Shown here: positions 56,001 through 64,000 of the stretch, piece after piece
Layout: each line of letters opens with the position of its first letter
Position numbering within the stretch: the stretch's first letter is position 1
Source of the DNA: Rhabdophis nuchalis
Lineage: Eukaryota > Chordata > Lepidosauria > Squamata > Natricidae
NCBI GenBank assembly: GCA_039707465.1
Contig: CM077647.1
Coordinates: forward strand, 117,802,610 to 117,866,609
DNA length: 64,000 nt
Direction of reading: 5' to 3'
Notes under the pieces: generated by a model
Seen by the model: only the letters and a program-made list of their open reading frames with translations
Told to the model about the DNA's origin: nothing
The model's database searches: none
Program-made: the position numbers and the translations under genes

Positions 56001-59000
56001 GTCAACCCCATATTTAAGCCTTCTTTTATCTAAGTCCCAGTCAGGTTGGAACAGAGTTTGCAGGTAAATGGATTTGTGGCAGAAGAGGTCAATCCACAAA
56101 AGCATTGTGCAAGGCACTTCTCCATCCCTATTGTACCAGCAAACAAATCAGTTTTGTAGCAGTTTCTTGCACTCAGCTAGAAACTCTCAATTGGGTTTGG
56201 GGAGTGGGGCAGTCTGGAAAGAATGATTCTTTTTGCCTCGTAGTTTCAACCAGGTTAGTGAGGGCTAGAACTAGGAGGCATCCTCTGCTTCCTAGTTCTG
56301 CTTCTCCCAATTTAAATTTTTAATTCAGAAAGCTCTTAGAATCTGAAATGTGTTCAGTTATTAAAAAAATGGACCCTTTATTTTTCCAGATTATTTCATG
56401 CTAACAGTAGAGGAGGAATTAGGGTGTTACAATTCTGCGTGCAGTGTATTTTATATTTAGTTTATATATGCAAAGGCTTTTAGGTGTGTAAAGTTGTTGA
56501 TTCTAATAACGATGAAGCTGCAATAGCAACAGTAAAATCAGATGTTGTTTTAAACAAACACATTACTTAGAAATAACTTGGAGGAAAAAAGTTCTAAGTG
56601 AAAGAACAGCCCATGACAGACTGTAGTACTCACTCAGTCTTTGGACTGGCTTCACTAGCGGGCGTCTCTTTTTCTGACCTGACAAAGAACAAACAAACAT
56701 AGAAGTTAAAAAAAATTCTGCTGCAACTAAGATTGTCTCCTTCCCTTCCCAGAAAATATCTTGGAGGAAAAAGGTTGTAAGTTAAAGAACAATCCTTGAA
56801 GGACTCTACTACTCACTCAGACGCTGCGGTTTCACTAGTGGGCGTCTCTTTTTCTGACCTGACAAAGAACAGAATTTTTTTTTTTAACGGAATAGAAGTT
56901 AAAAAGAATTCTGATGCATCTAAAACTGTCAATTTAAAATTGTAAAATTCCCAGGAAATATCTTGGAGGAAAAAGGTTATAACAGAGGGCTCATTCTCGC
57001 GGCTCGCGGACCAATTGCGGCCCGCAAGACGGTATCTTGTGGCCCCCACTGTGATATGAAAGTATAATATTAGTGATATGAAAGTATAATATCCAATATA
57101 ATTGAATCTCTTATGTGGCCCAGCCTCACCCAGACTCTGCCTCCAGCGGCCCCCAAGTAAATTGAGTTTGAGACCCCTGGATTATAAGCTAAATAACAAT
57201 CCTTGAGAGAGGCTCAACTACTCACTCAGTCGTTGGTGTGGTTTCAGTAGTGGGTGTTTCTTTTTCAGACCTGACAAAGAAGAGAAAAGTGTTTTAACAG
57301 AAGAGAAGTTAAAAAGAACTCTGCTACAACTGAGATTGCATCCTTCCTATGGACACATTATACCAGGAAGGAAAATGGCTCATTTCTTTTCAAATGTCTT
57401 AAAATGAAAGGAAGTTTAAACTGGATTTTCTCAACCTCAGGGACTTTAAGATGTTAATATTAAGCATGGCTGGCTATGGAATTTTGGGAGATGACATCCT
57501 CTCATCTTAAAGGTTCTGTGATCGAGAAACATGCTGTAGATAAATGGTCTTCTCCATTCTATTGGAGAATTTTGTTTTTCTTCCTGACCAAATATCACTC
57601 CATCCCAATTTGCTTGCCTATAGATAAGGCTAGGAATTTCGAGTGCCCTCTCTTAGTATAGCAATTCTAAAACACAATCAGTTTATATAAATATGGTTAA
57701 GAATAGCCACAGCACTGAGACTTCTATATATCTTCATTGTGATTTACAGAGTCAGGTTTACAGAGTTATCATATTGTACCCAACAATCTGAGTCTTCGTT
57801 TTAATGACACTGAAAGGATGGCTGAGTCAGTCTTGAGCCAGTCAGGATTGAACTCCTGGCAATGAGCAGTTGAGTTAGCCTTCAATACCGCATTCTAACC
57901 ACTGCGCCACCATGGCTCTTTCATAAACTGAATGAATTAGAATCTATAGGTGAATTTACCTTCAAGTAAAGGAATTCTATCCCACACATATAATTCTACA
58001 GATACTCACAGTTTCTTTGAGCTGGCTTTTTTAACAGGTGCTGGAGCAGGAGCTGGAGCTGGAGCTGGAGCTGGAGCGGGAGCTGGAGCGGGAGCGGGAG
58101 CGGGAGCTGGAGCAGGAGCGGGAGTTGGAGCAGGAGCTGGAGCGGGAGCTGGAAGTTCAGTTGCTGCTGGTGGGGGGGATGGCGTTATTGTACTAGGGAG
58201 ATAAAACAGAAACCGAGATTAATCCAAGTTTAAATGGTTAATAAAGAACAAAGTTGTGTTTTATTTCCTTTCCCAGAATTTCACAATTTCTCTAAAAATA
58301 GTAACAATTGTGTGTTTGCTCATAAGAATCCTAAAATGGCTTTGCTGCAAAATCCAGGGTCTCAGCTCTGTTGAATTTGATGTCTAGCTTTTCTCAAAAT
58401 GTCTAAGCAGACTCTGCTAGCTTTTTTCAAGCCTTTGATTCTTATATACATGTATTTATTTCATGTATTCTCATTATGCTTCAGCTTGTTGATTCATAGT
58501 TGAGAGTGTGACAGAAAGGATAGCTGGGTTAAACTGTTGGACCAGGTGTGGGGAGACCCAGATTCAAATGTCCACAAATGTCATGGAGCCCTCTGAGTAA
58601 TTTGGAGACAGTCACTTCCTGAGATAAATCTCACAGGTTTGTTGCTGTTGGGGTAAAATGAGTGGGGACTACCCTATATGCTATCTTGAGCCCACAGGAA
58701 AAGAAATAGTAAAACATATATCCAACAAATAAGAACATAAACCAATATATCTCTAACCACTCTAGATGTGGTTTAGCTTTCTGGAAGCACCAGTGGTTCA
58801 TATCACTTCTATGCCTCAAGAAACAACACAACAGGATGCACTAGAACAATAAATTCATTTTAGCCCCTGTAAAATGTGTATGTGTCCCTGAAGAAAATTG
58901 AATCTGATTCCAACATAAAGAACTTCTTCTGCAGTTCTTTAAAAGCCTTAAAGCTCTAACGCTTTGAATAACATATAAAGGCACATCTTAAAGACAAAGT

Positions 59001-62000
59001 TGTTTGTTTAATTGGTTCTGAACCCAGATGGCATTCTTTCTCTAAATTAACCAGTTCTGAGTTATTTTTGTTGGATTTATTTATCTAACAATTATTGTTT
59101 ATGTGTTGCCTTTATATCAATGTTGACTTTTTGGCAAATATCTGGACTGTCCCTGCAGCTTTCTAGGAAAGATTTCAGAAGTGGTTTGCCATTGCCTCCT
59201 TCCTAGGGTTGAGAGAGTGACTGATCCAAGATCATTCTCCTAGCTTAATGCCCAAGGTCAGACTAGAACTCACCACCTCCTGGTTTCTAGCCTGCTACCT
59301 AAACCACTGCAACAACTGGGTCTGTATCCATTGCAGCTGTTTCCAAAATATTAATTGAATTATATTTCTACTTTTCGATTGCAAAAATGAGGAAAATATA
59401 GTTACATTTGAAAAACAAAATACATTATCGCAGAGGATAAGTCCTATATTACACACACACACATACTCTCTAAAAATTCAATAAAATGCTATAAGTATTC
59501 TTCCATTGTTTTGAACTCTGCTCAGTTATACTCAGTTGTGTTGGAAACGGCACTCTAAAGGTTTCTAATAATTTCATTTCAACAGAAATGCAGAAGAATT
59601 GTTGTGGTGCTCTAAATTTTAAACAGGAAAACAACATTAGTAATAGTTTGGTAGTATATGTAATAACTCACATTATTTCCACAGGACAAGGTGCAGGTGT
59701 TTCTGGAAGCCTGATAAAAAGCAGAAATTACAGAGTTTGTTGTTCAACAATAGGATCTTGTACATGACAGTTGTAAACAAACCTATTTTCAAAATGATAT
59801 TACACACAAGGGTTCTGCAGTGATGTATGCCCATATTTAGAGAAAAACGCACACCTCTGAGCTTCCACCAGATAGCAAACTTCAGGAAAGGAGCTGGAGT
59901 GTACCTACCCTATCTGATCTGGTAGGAAGGGCAGATACTGTCAGGCAGAAGCGATCCTGCAAATATCCTGATCTCTGCTATGCATTTAAAGGTGACAAAT
60001 AGGAGCTTGCATTACACCCAAGAGAAAACTGGGAGCCAATACAGCTCATACAACAGAGGTGTAAGATTGGGAAACCTAGGCCTGCATGTGCCACTGGTTT
60101 TGTGGCCAGTTGTAGCTTCTGAGTTGCCTCCAAGGGCAGTTGAAGTGATCTCAAGGACAGCCCCATGTAAAATACATTGCAGTGATCTCAATTGGACAAA
60201 TCCAAATTTGTTTCAAGAATTTTGTAATTAAAAATATAAAGATGTTCTCTAAGTTGCAGATTGGAATGATTCCCTCTCTAGTTTTACTTTGGTCATGTCG
60301 CACAGGGGAGTTCCCTGGAGAATACAATTACATTTGGAAGAGTCAATGGTAAAAGGAAGCCAGGTATCAAAAAACATGGTGGCTGGACACTATCAGCATG
60401 ATACCAACCAGACATCAACCTGAATCAACCAGAGCAGACAAAAACTCAAGGAAGTAGCGCAAGAAAGGAAGATATGGCGAGACCTGGTCCATAGATTTGC
60501 TAAGAGGTGGACATGATTAAATTCCTCCTCCTCCTCCTCCTCCTCCTCCTCCTCCTCCTCCTCCTCCTCCTCCTCCTCCTCCTCCTCCTCCTCCTTCCTG
60601 TGAATTTTCTTGTAATATGTGTGTGGGGGGGGGTGGGGGGGGAGAGAAAAATACCTTATGTTTTCACGACTGAATATCACGTCCTCTTCAGAGGATTCGT
60701 CATCATGAGATTTATCACTGCTGTATTTTTTCAATACTTTATCATGATACATTCCCTCAAGCCAATTAGGCTTCTCCAAAGATTCTGCTGAAGTCTAAGC
60801 ATGAGGAAAGGATGTAAAATAATGAAAATAAAACTTTGAGATTTTAATGTTTGTGTTGCATTATCGTTTTATTTATATCTCAGATTCAAATTCCAGATCT
60901 TAGAATGGAGGTTCTTTCTGAAGGAAAACATGACTAGCAAATTTGAGCAAATTTAACTGTGAACTTCTAATTAGGTCACAACTTTTAGCTCCCTCTTTAT
61001 CTATGATAGAGAATTCTGGAATGTATTTTGTGCTTCTGCTAATTAGTGCTAATAGCCCATAACATTAGTAGTTACCTGCAGTTAAAAAAGTATTAGCATT
61101 CCTAAACTTTGCAAGTGTTGTTATGCTTAATATACGTATTTATTTAATTTGGATTTAATTATGATATATGAATTTATTTATTATTTAAATTTCTATACCG
61201 CCCTTCTCCCTTTCAGGACTCAGGGCGGTGTACAGGCAGCAATAAAATCAATGATAAAAATACATGAAATATATATTTAAAAATGTATTAAATAATACGC
61301 CTGTACTAAAACCTGTATGTTTTATGGAAATAAGGCTTTTATCAATTAATCTGGTAGATACCACTCTGATTTAAGTGAATTGTCACTATTATCATTATGG
61401 AATCTTTTCAAATGACCAATCTTGCTTCATGCATGCTATCTCCCACATTAATGGGGTTTGACAGAGCTGGAAAAGTTGCTTGCAAAATATTCCAAAGCCA
61501 TGTTTGTTCATCTTTGGCATATTTAATAAGTCACAAATGGTTGTAGCAAAACTTTTTTTCCTGAAAAGATGCATTAGGAATAATGATCAATACAGAAAAT
61601 ACAGAAAACTGTAAGATATGGTTTCTACATTTGACTCAATACACTTCATACATTCAGATTTTCCATTCAGGTTTTGTGAATCCAGCCACTGGGATTTATT
61701 CCATAAATAATTTTCTGGTCACCCACAGTAGGATGCAATGTGGGAACTATGCAGTGGTAGGATTCAATTTTTTTTACTACCAGTTCTGTGGGTTTGGCTT
61801 TGTGGATGTGGCAGGGGAAGGATACTGCAAAATCCTCATTCCCTCCCCAATCTCAAAATTTCTGCTACTGGTTCTCCAGAACCTGTTCAACACATATATG
61901 AAGCCGCTGGGCGAGATCATCTGTGGTTTTGGGGCGGGATATCATCTGTACGCCGATGATACCCAGTTGTACATATCCACCCCAGACCACCCCAACGATG

Positions 62001-63961
62001 CCGCCGAGGTGCTGTCCCGGTGTTTGGAGGCCGTACGGATCTGGATGAGTAGTAACAAACTCAAGCTCAACCCATCCAAGACTGAGTGGCTGTGGTTTCC
62101 GGCACCCCGGTTCAGCCAGATTACTCCAACTCTGGCCATTGGGGGCGAAACACTGGCTCCCATGGAGAGGGCGTGCAATTTGGGTGTCCTCCTGGATTCC
62201 CGGCTGTCTATGGAGGACCATGTGGCAGCCGTGGCCAGGGGGGCGTTTTATCAGGTATGCCTGATGCGCCAATTGCGCCCCTTACTGGACCGGGCTGCCC
62301 TTTGCACAGTCACTCAAGCACTCATGACATTCCAACTCGACTACTGCAATGCTCTCTACATGGGGCTTCCCTTGAGGTGCACTCGAAAGCTACAGTTAGT
62401 CCAGAATGCAGCCACGTGGGTGATTACGGGAGCTCCGAGATACTCCCATGTAACACCGATCCTGCGCGAGCTGCACTGGCTTCCTGTGGTCTTTTGGGTG
62501 CGCTTCAAGGTTCTGACGACCATATTTAAAGCGCTCCATGGCTCGGGGCCTAGTTATATGCGAGACCGTCTCCTGCCCCATACATCCCTCCGGCCGATCC
62601 ACTCCCACAGAGCAATGCCGACTGGCGACACCTAGGGGAAGAGCCTTCTCTGTGGCAGGCCCTGCCCTTTGGAACAACCTTCCCCCTGAACTTCGCACCA
62701 TCTCGGACCTCCGCCTCTTCCGCCAGTGTCTAAAGACACACCTCTTTCAGCAAGCCGGCCTAGCCTAACCTCCCGTTAGGGCTATTTTAGATAGTTTTAA
62801 ATTGGGGATTTTAATTTGGATTTTAGCATAGGACTGTTACGTAATTTAATATGTTTTTAAATTCTGTATATTATTGTTTTATATGTTTTTAAATTCCTGT
62901 GCGCCGCCCTGGGTCCTTCGTGGAGAAGGGCGGGATATACATTCAATTAAAATATAAAAAATATATAAAATATAAACCTGTCAGAACTGGCTGAATACCA
63001 CCTCTGGAACTATGTCTTACAAAGTCTTCAAAATAGTTCAAAATATTGGGTTTTTTCGCATAAATATTATAGCATATATTTGGACATTTTAAGTTATCAG
63101 TCATCTAAAAATCACAAGTGTTGGAAAATCTGGGCTCCAGACCATTGGGGGTTGCAATGGTTTCTTCTCAATCTACAGAGGGAAAGTAAAGTGATTCTGA
63201 ATTACTTCTTACTTGAACAGAAAATAAAAATGTCTCTTATTGGCTTACAGGATCCAGGAGAAATGGTGAGAAGCTGGCAAATTCTGGAGGAATGGCTGGG
63301 AAGCTGCCATCTTTATCCACAGTACTGTCAATATGGAACAATTATCCTGCCTGGCTTAAATGACTTTAAAACTCAATGAGTGATTTTAAAACAGGAAAGC
63401 TACTGTATTTTTCAGAGTATAAAATGCTCCAGAATATAAGATACACCTTAGTAGTTGTCAGCCAGATGTTCAGACTGGGTTTGACATTTTTGTCTACCTC
63501 TCGAATCCTAACCAAGGACCTGGGGTAGGCAAATCTGGATGTTTGATGATGTTACAGATATCGATGCAGGATGGAAGCAGTTCCAAGTAAAGCCGCCTTC
63601 TGCAATTGATTGATGGCAAATTTGTCAATGCCAATGATGGTGTTCAAATTGTGCTCCAGTTGTTTTGGGACTGCACTCAAGACTCCTATTACTATTGTAC
63701 TACCCTTGCTTACCTTTGCCATAGTTATTCTATTTCTACTTGTAGGTCTTTGTGTTTTGTTTTCATCTTCATCATCATCATTATTAAATTATTATTGTTT
63801 TCAGCCTTGCCTGAGCCACATGTGTAATAATTATGGGAATGTGGAGCCATGTTTTTCAAACCCAGTAAGAAAATTGAATATAGCCAGATCACCAGTGGTT
63901 GCTGCCGCAGTTACATACCTGTTTTTCAGGTGTATCTTCCTTCTTTCTACGCAGAAATGAT
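52992..63961 (-). CDS. 3' end of a membrane-protein gene with acidic tail, LRRC37-like (tentative)
   Basis: Nine minus-strand exons (63961-63919, 60794-60655, 59710-59672, 58192-58010, 57270-57226, 56858-56817, 56678-56634, 53711-53667, 53040-52992) join in one frame; every donor is GT, every acceptor AG. The product has a basic SFLRRKK start (typical just inside a membrane helix), a 46-residue block with NWLEGMYHDKVLKKY and HDDESSEEDVIF, a Pro/Ala repeat, three SEKETP-type segments and a DEDEDEDEED terminus. The W-L-x-x-M-Y and HDxxSSEEDxIF pattern resembles what I recall of the LRRC37 cytoplasmic tail, and LRRC37 genes lie near GH on human chromosome 17. The name is tentative, the exon structure much firmer. 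The N-terminal part is beyond the right edge. Confidence 0.65.
53667..53711 (-). CDS. LRRC37-like exon h
   Basis: 45 nt, acceptor AACCAG, donor GTAAGT. It encodes ASEEGGETEAGSTK with the same phase as the SEKETP exons, possibly a more distant member of the same exon family. Confidence 0.65.
53790..55005 (+). pseudogene. Non-LTR retrotransposon RT and C-terminal domain, nearly intact
   Basis: Plus-strand ORF in an intron of the minus-strand gene. Just before the long frame, IPLLLYADDAVLIS (53813-53855) supplies the catalytic YADD motif in another frame, so one frameshift separates it from the roughly 360 codons that follow. The downstream part has FKYLGIQFQNTGVW (thumb region), ALAQTLYGIPIWI, FLRKLLGLPSC and a C-terminal LCPCDRAEVETAEHVLLSC motif of CCHC type. 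The 5' half with endonuclease is missing. The clade was not determined. Confidence 0.75.
55019..55100. repeat. 9-bp tandem repeat at retrotransposon 3' end
   Basis: About eight copies of GATTATTAT, directly after the RT ORF. It is probably the element's 3' terminal simple repeat. Confidence 0.85.
55195..55790 (-). mobile_element. Old L2-like LINE fragment
   Basis: Diverged minus-strand L2 3' part: decayed CCACCCATCTTCTTCCTAAG block at the 3' side and an ALKALHGIGPGYL remnant at 55670-55620. Confidence 0.65.
55800..56580. other. Intron, nothing recognised
   Basis: No repeat family or exon was recognised in this part of the LRRC37-like gene's intron. Confidence 0.4.
56634..56678 (-). CDS. LRRC37-like exon g, SEKETP copy 3
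   Basis: 45 nt: SEKETPASEASPKTE. Closest to copy 2 at the nucleotide level (the first 20 bases agree except one). Confidence 0.7.
56817..56858 (-). CDS. LRRC37-like exon f, SEKETP copy 2
   Basis: 42 nt: SEKETPTSETAASE, one codon shorter than the other two copies. It has the same GTCAG acceptor and GTGAGT donor, and its flanking intron sequence (TTGGAGGAAAAAGGTTGTAA) is also duplicated. Confidence 0.7.
56983..57179. mobile_element. hAT-type non-autonomous element between duplicated exons
   Basis: 197 bp flanked by 8-bp duplications GGTTATAA (56975-56982) and GATTATAA (57180-57187), one mismatch. Right end AGTTTGAGACCCCTG, left end diverged CAGAGGGCTCATT. Interior ACCAATTGCGGCCCGCAAGA is typical of hAT MITEs. 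Confidence 0.8.
57226..57270 (-). CDS. LRRC37-like exon e, SEKETP copy 1
   Basis: 45 nt: SEKETPTTETTPTTE. First in transcript order of three homologous exons. All begin one base into a codon and end two bases into one, so each can be gained or lost without a frameshift. Confidence 0.7.
57425..57530. mobile_element. Foldback MITE (GGAGTTGAAGTC family), copy 3, decayed
   Basis: CAACCTCAGGGACTTTAAGA on the left, ATGGAATTTTGGGAGATGAC and CATCTTAAAGGTTCTGTG on the right. Confidence 0.5.
57770..57915 (-). repeat. tRNA-derived SINE
   Basis: Minus strand reads GGTGGCGCAGTGGTTAGAAT (A box), GAGTTCAATCCTGACTGGCT (B box) and GACTGACTCAGCCATCC; same family as 30930-31090. Confidence 0.8.
58010..58192 (-). 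CDS. LRRC37-like exon d, Pro-Ala repeat
   Basis: 183 nt, acceptor CCCTAG, donor GTGAGT. TITPSPPPAATELP is followed by about 19 Pro-Ala dipeptides with one Pro-Thr interruption, then VKKASSKKL. The repeat is encoded by a GCTCC(A/C/T) hexanucleotide array, so its length is probably polymorphic, always in frame. Confidence 0.68.
58505..58740 (+). repeat. tRNA-derived SINE (MIR-like/squamate)
   Basis: GACCCAGATTCAAATGTCC (B-box region), GGAGACAGTCACTTCCTGAG and CTCACAGGTTTGTTGCTGTT follow the order of a common squamate SINE. The tail is decayed. Confidence 0.6.
59165..59330 (-). repeat. Sauria-type SINE
   Basis: Minus strand contains TTGCAGTGGTTTAGGTAGCA (A box), GTGAGTTCTAGTCTGACCTT (B box) and GATCAGTCACTCTCTCAACC. 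Confidence 0.75.
59672..59710 (-). CDS. LRRC37-like exon c
   Basis: 39 nt, acceptor TTATCAG, donor GTGAGT. It encodes LPETPAPCPVEI in phase with its neighbours. Confidence 0.62.
59905..60210 (-). mobile_element. Old L2-like LINE fragment
   Basis: Diverged minus-strand L2 3' coding part, recognisable from the non-coding complement: GGAGCCAATACAGCTCATA, GACAGCCCCATGTAAAATAC and TTGCAGTGATCTCAATTGG. Confidence 0.6.
60521..60594. repeat. (TCC)n microsatellite
   Basis: About 24 CTC/TCC units in the intron below exon b of the LRRC37-like gene. Read on the minus strand it would code for poly-Glu, but it lies outside the splice sites. Confidence 0.95.
60655..60794 (-). CDS. LRRC37-like exon b
   Basis: 140 nt, acceptor GCTTAG, donor GTATTT. 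It encodes TSAESLEKPNWLEGMYH, DKVLKKYSSDKSHDDESSEE and DVIFSRENI. The longest exon and the best evidence for a real protein; the reading frame has no stop and the acidic cluster resembles casein kinase targets. Confidence 0.72.
61165..61300 (-). repeat. L2-like LINE 3' end
   Basis: TTTCTATACCGCCCTTCTCC and GGACTCAGGGCGGTGTACAG, in minus orientation, no coding part. Confidence 0.75.
61753..61878. mobile_element. hAT-like MITE fragment disrupted by L2
   Basis: CAGTGGTAGGATTCAATTTT and TACTACCAGTTCTGTGGGTT match the left half of the 42323-42688 family. The right half is cut off where the L2 begins. Confidence 0.6.
61879..62965 (+). mobile_element. L2-like LINE, 5'-truncated
   Basis: A plus-strand ORF2 C-terminal half: [73 protein letters not shown]. 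One indel near 62620 separates the last part (LFRQCLKTHLFQQAGLA, stop near 62768). The 3' end is CCTGTGCGCCGCCCTGGGTC and an AT-rich tail. It is very similar to the 2222-5945 copy, which points to the same recent subfamily. Confidence 0.88.
63403..63460. mobile_element. TIR-element end fragment
   Basis: TACTGTATTTTTCAGAGTAT and ATATAAGATACACCTTAG resemble the terminus and subterminus of elements with (A)CCGTATTT..GTATAA ends. Short and tentative. Confidence 0.4.
63535..63720 (-). pseudogene. Non-LTR retrotransposon C-terminal fragment (R4/Dong-like)
   Basis: Minus-strand relative of 40685-41000: the complement carries the VPxVxxxLG...LEHH...IDK-like order (see CAGTTGTTTTGGGACTGCA on the plus strand), with a TAATAAT-rich tail after 63770. 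Confidence 0.5.
63919..63961 (-). CDS. LRRC37-like exon a
   Basis: 43 nt, acceptor CTTTAAG, donor GTATGT. It encodes SFLRRKKEDTPEKQ in the frame fixed by the next exon. The positively charged start suggests a stop-transfer sequence after an upstream membrane helix. Confidence 0.6.
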
Positions 63962-64000
63962 CTTAAAGAAAACAATTAAAGAGAAAGAGATCTTAGACTG

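Larger units (their letters stand above)
56580..57310. repeat. Intragenic triplication containing an exon
   Basis: Three copies of a roughly 190-bp unit consisting of one SEKETP exon plus flanking intron (AGAAGTTAAAAA, GGAGGAAAAAGGTT, AACAATCCTTGA). The copy around 56930-57310 is lengthened by a hAT insertion. Confidence 0.85.

Noticed and set aside
60393..60779. Minus-strand ORF joining LRRC37-like exon b to a poly-Glu stretch
   Set aside because: The poly-Glu part is the intronic (TCC)n repeat beyond the exon b donor; the exon-to-exon frame continues at 59710 instead.

Overview
The window looks like vertebrate nuclear DNA from a squamate reptile, most probably a snake. Genes are split by long AT-rich introns with GT-AG junctions, CpG islands are sparse, and the repeats are typical of squamates: L2-like and CR1 LINEs, Sauria-type tRNA SINEs, L1, a Penelope-like element, Tc1/mariner and hAT relics, and long (GTAGG)n-type arrays. 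The species cannot be read from the sequence.

Four protein-coding loci can be supported. (1) The 5' half of HGSNAT (lysosomal heparan-alpha-glucosaminide N-acetyltransferase) lies on the minus strand. Its six coding exons run from a signal-peptide exon in a CpG island (13638-13548) to 1881 and splice in a consistent frame to 205 codons; the rest lies beyond the left edge. (2) POMK (protein O-mannose kinase) lies on the plus strand, coding 18283-18588 and 19789-20559, 358 residues, divergent from HGSNAT. (3) Growth hormone (GH) lies on the minus strand with five coding exons between 35923 and 31583, 218 residues, a TATA box and Pit-1-like sites. (4) The 3' end of a minus-strand gene (63961-52992) encodes a basic juxtamembrane stretch followed by an acidic, proline/alanine-rich tail. 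It tentatively resembles LRRC37 and contains a triplicated symmetric exon.

Between and inside the genes are transposons: a nearly full-length L2-like LINE (2222-5945), CR1 copies with nested insertions, a decayed Tc1-like transposase, a TIR element holding a 31-bp minisatellite (24158-24932), an L1-derived insertion with a perfect 15-bp target duplication and a nested L2 (47995-51745), and a long RT C-terminal ORF in an intron of gene 4.

The most striking locus is 25.7-28.4 kb. A Penelope-like element fragment with a GIY-YIG endonuclease ORF and inverted terminal pieces sits next to a tandem array of a 341-bp unit. On the minus strand each full unit carries a tRNA-like Pol III promoter (A and B boxes) followed 15 nt later by a complete type I hammerhead ribozyme: CUGANGA core, GAA, three paired stems and a cleavage-site C. 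Inverted, partly deleted copies follow to 28381. This is the architecture expected of a retrozyme-like, circular-RNA-producing retroelement, lying beside the kind of retroelement proposed to mobilise such units.

The gene order is also odd. From human synteny as I remember it, HGSNAT and POMK belong to one ancestral block (human 8p11) and GH with an LRRC37-like gene to another (human 17q). The junction lies between about 21 and 31 kb, the interval that contains the retrozyme/Penelope locus.
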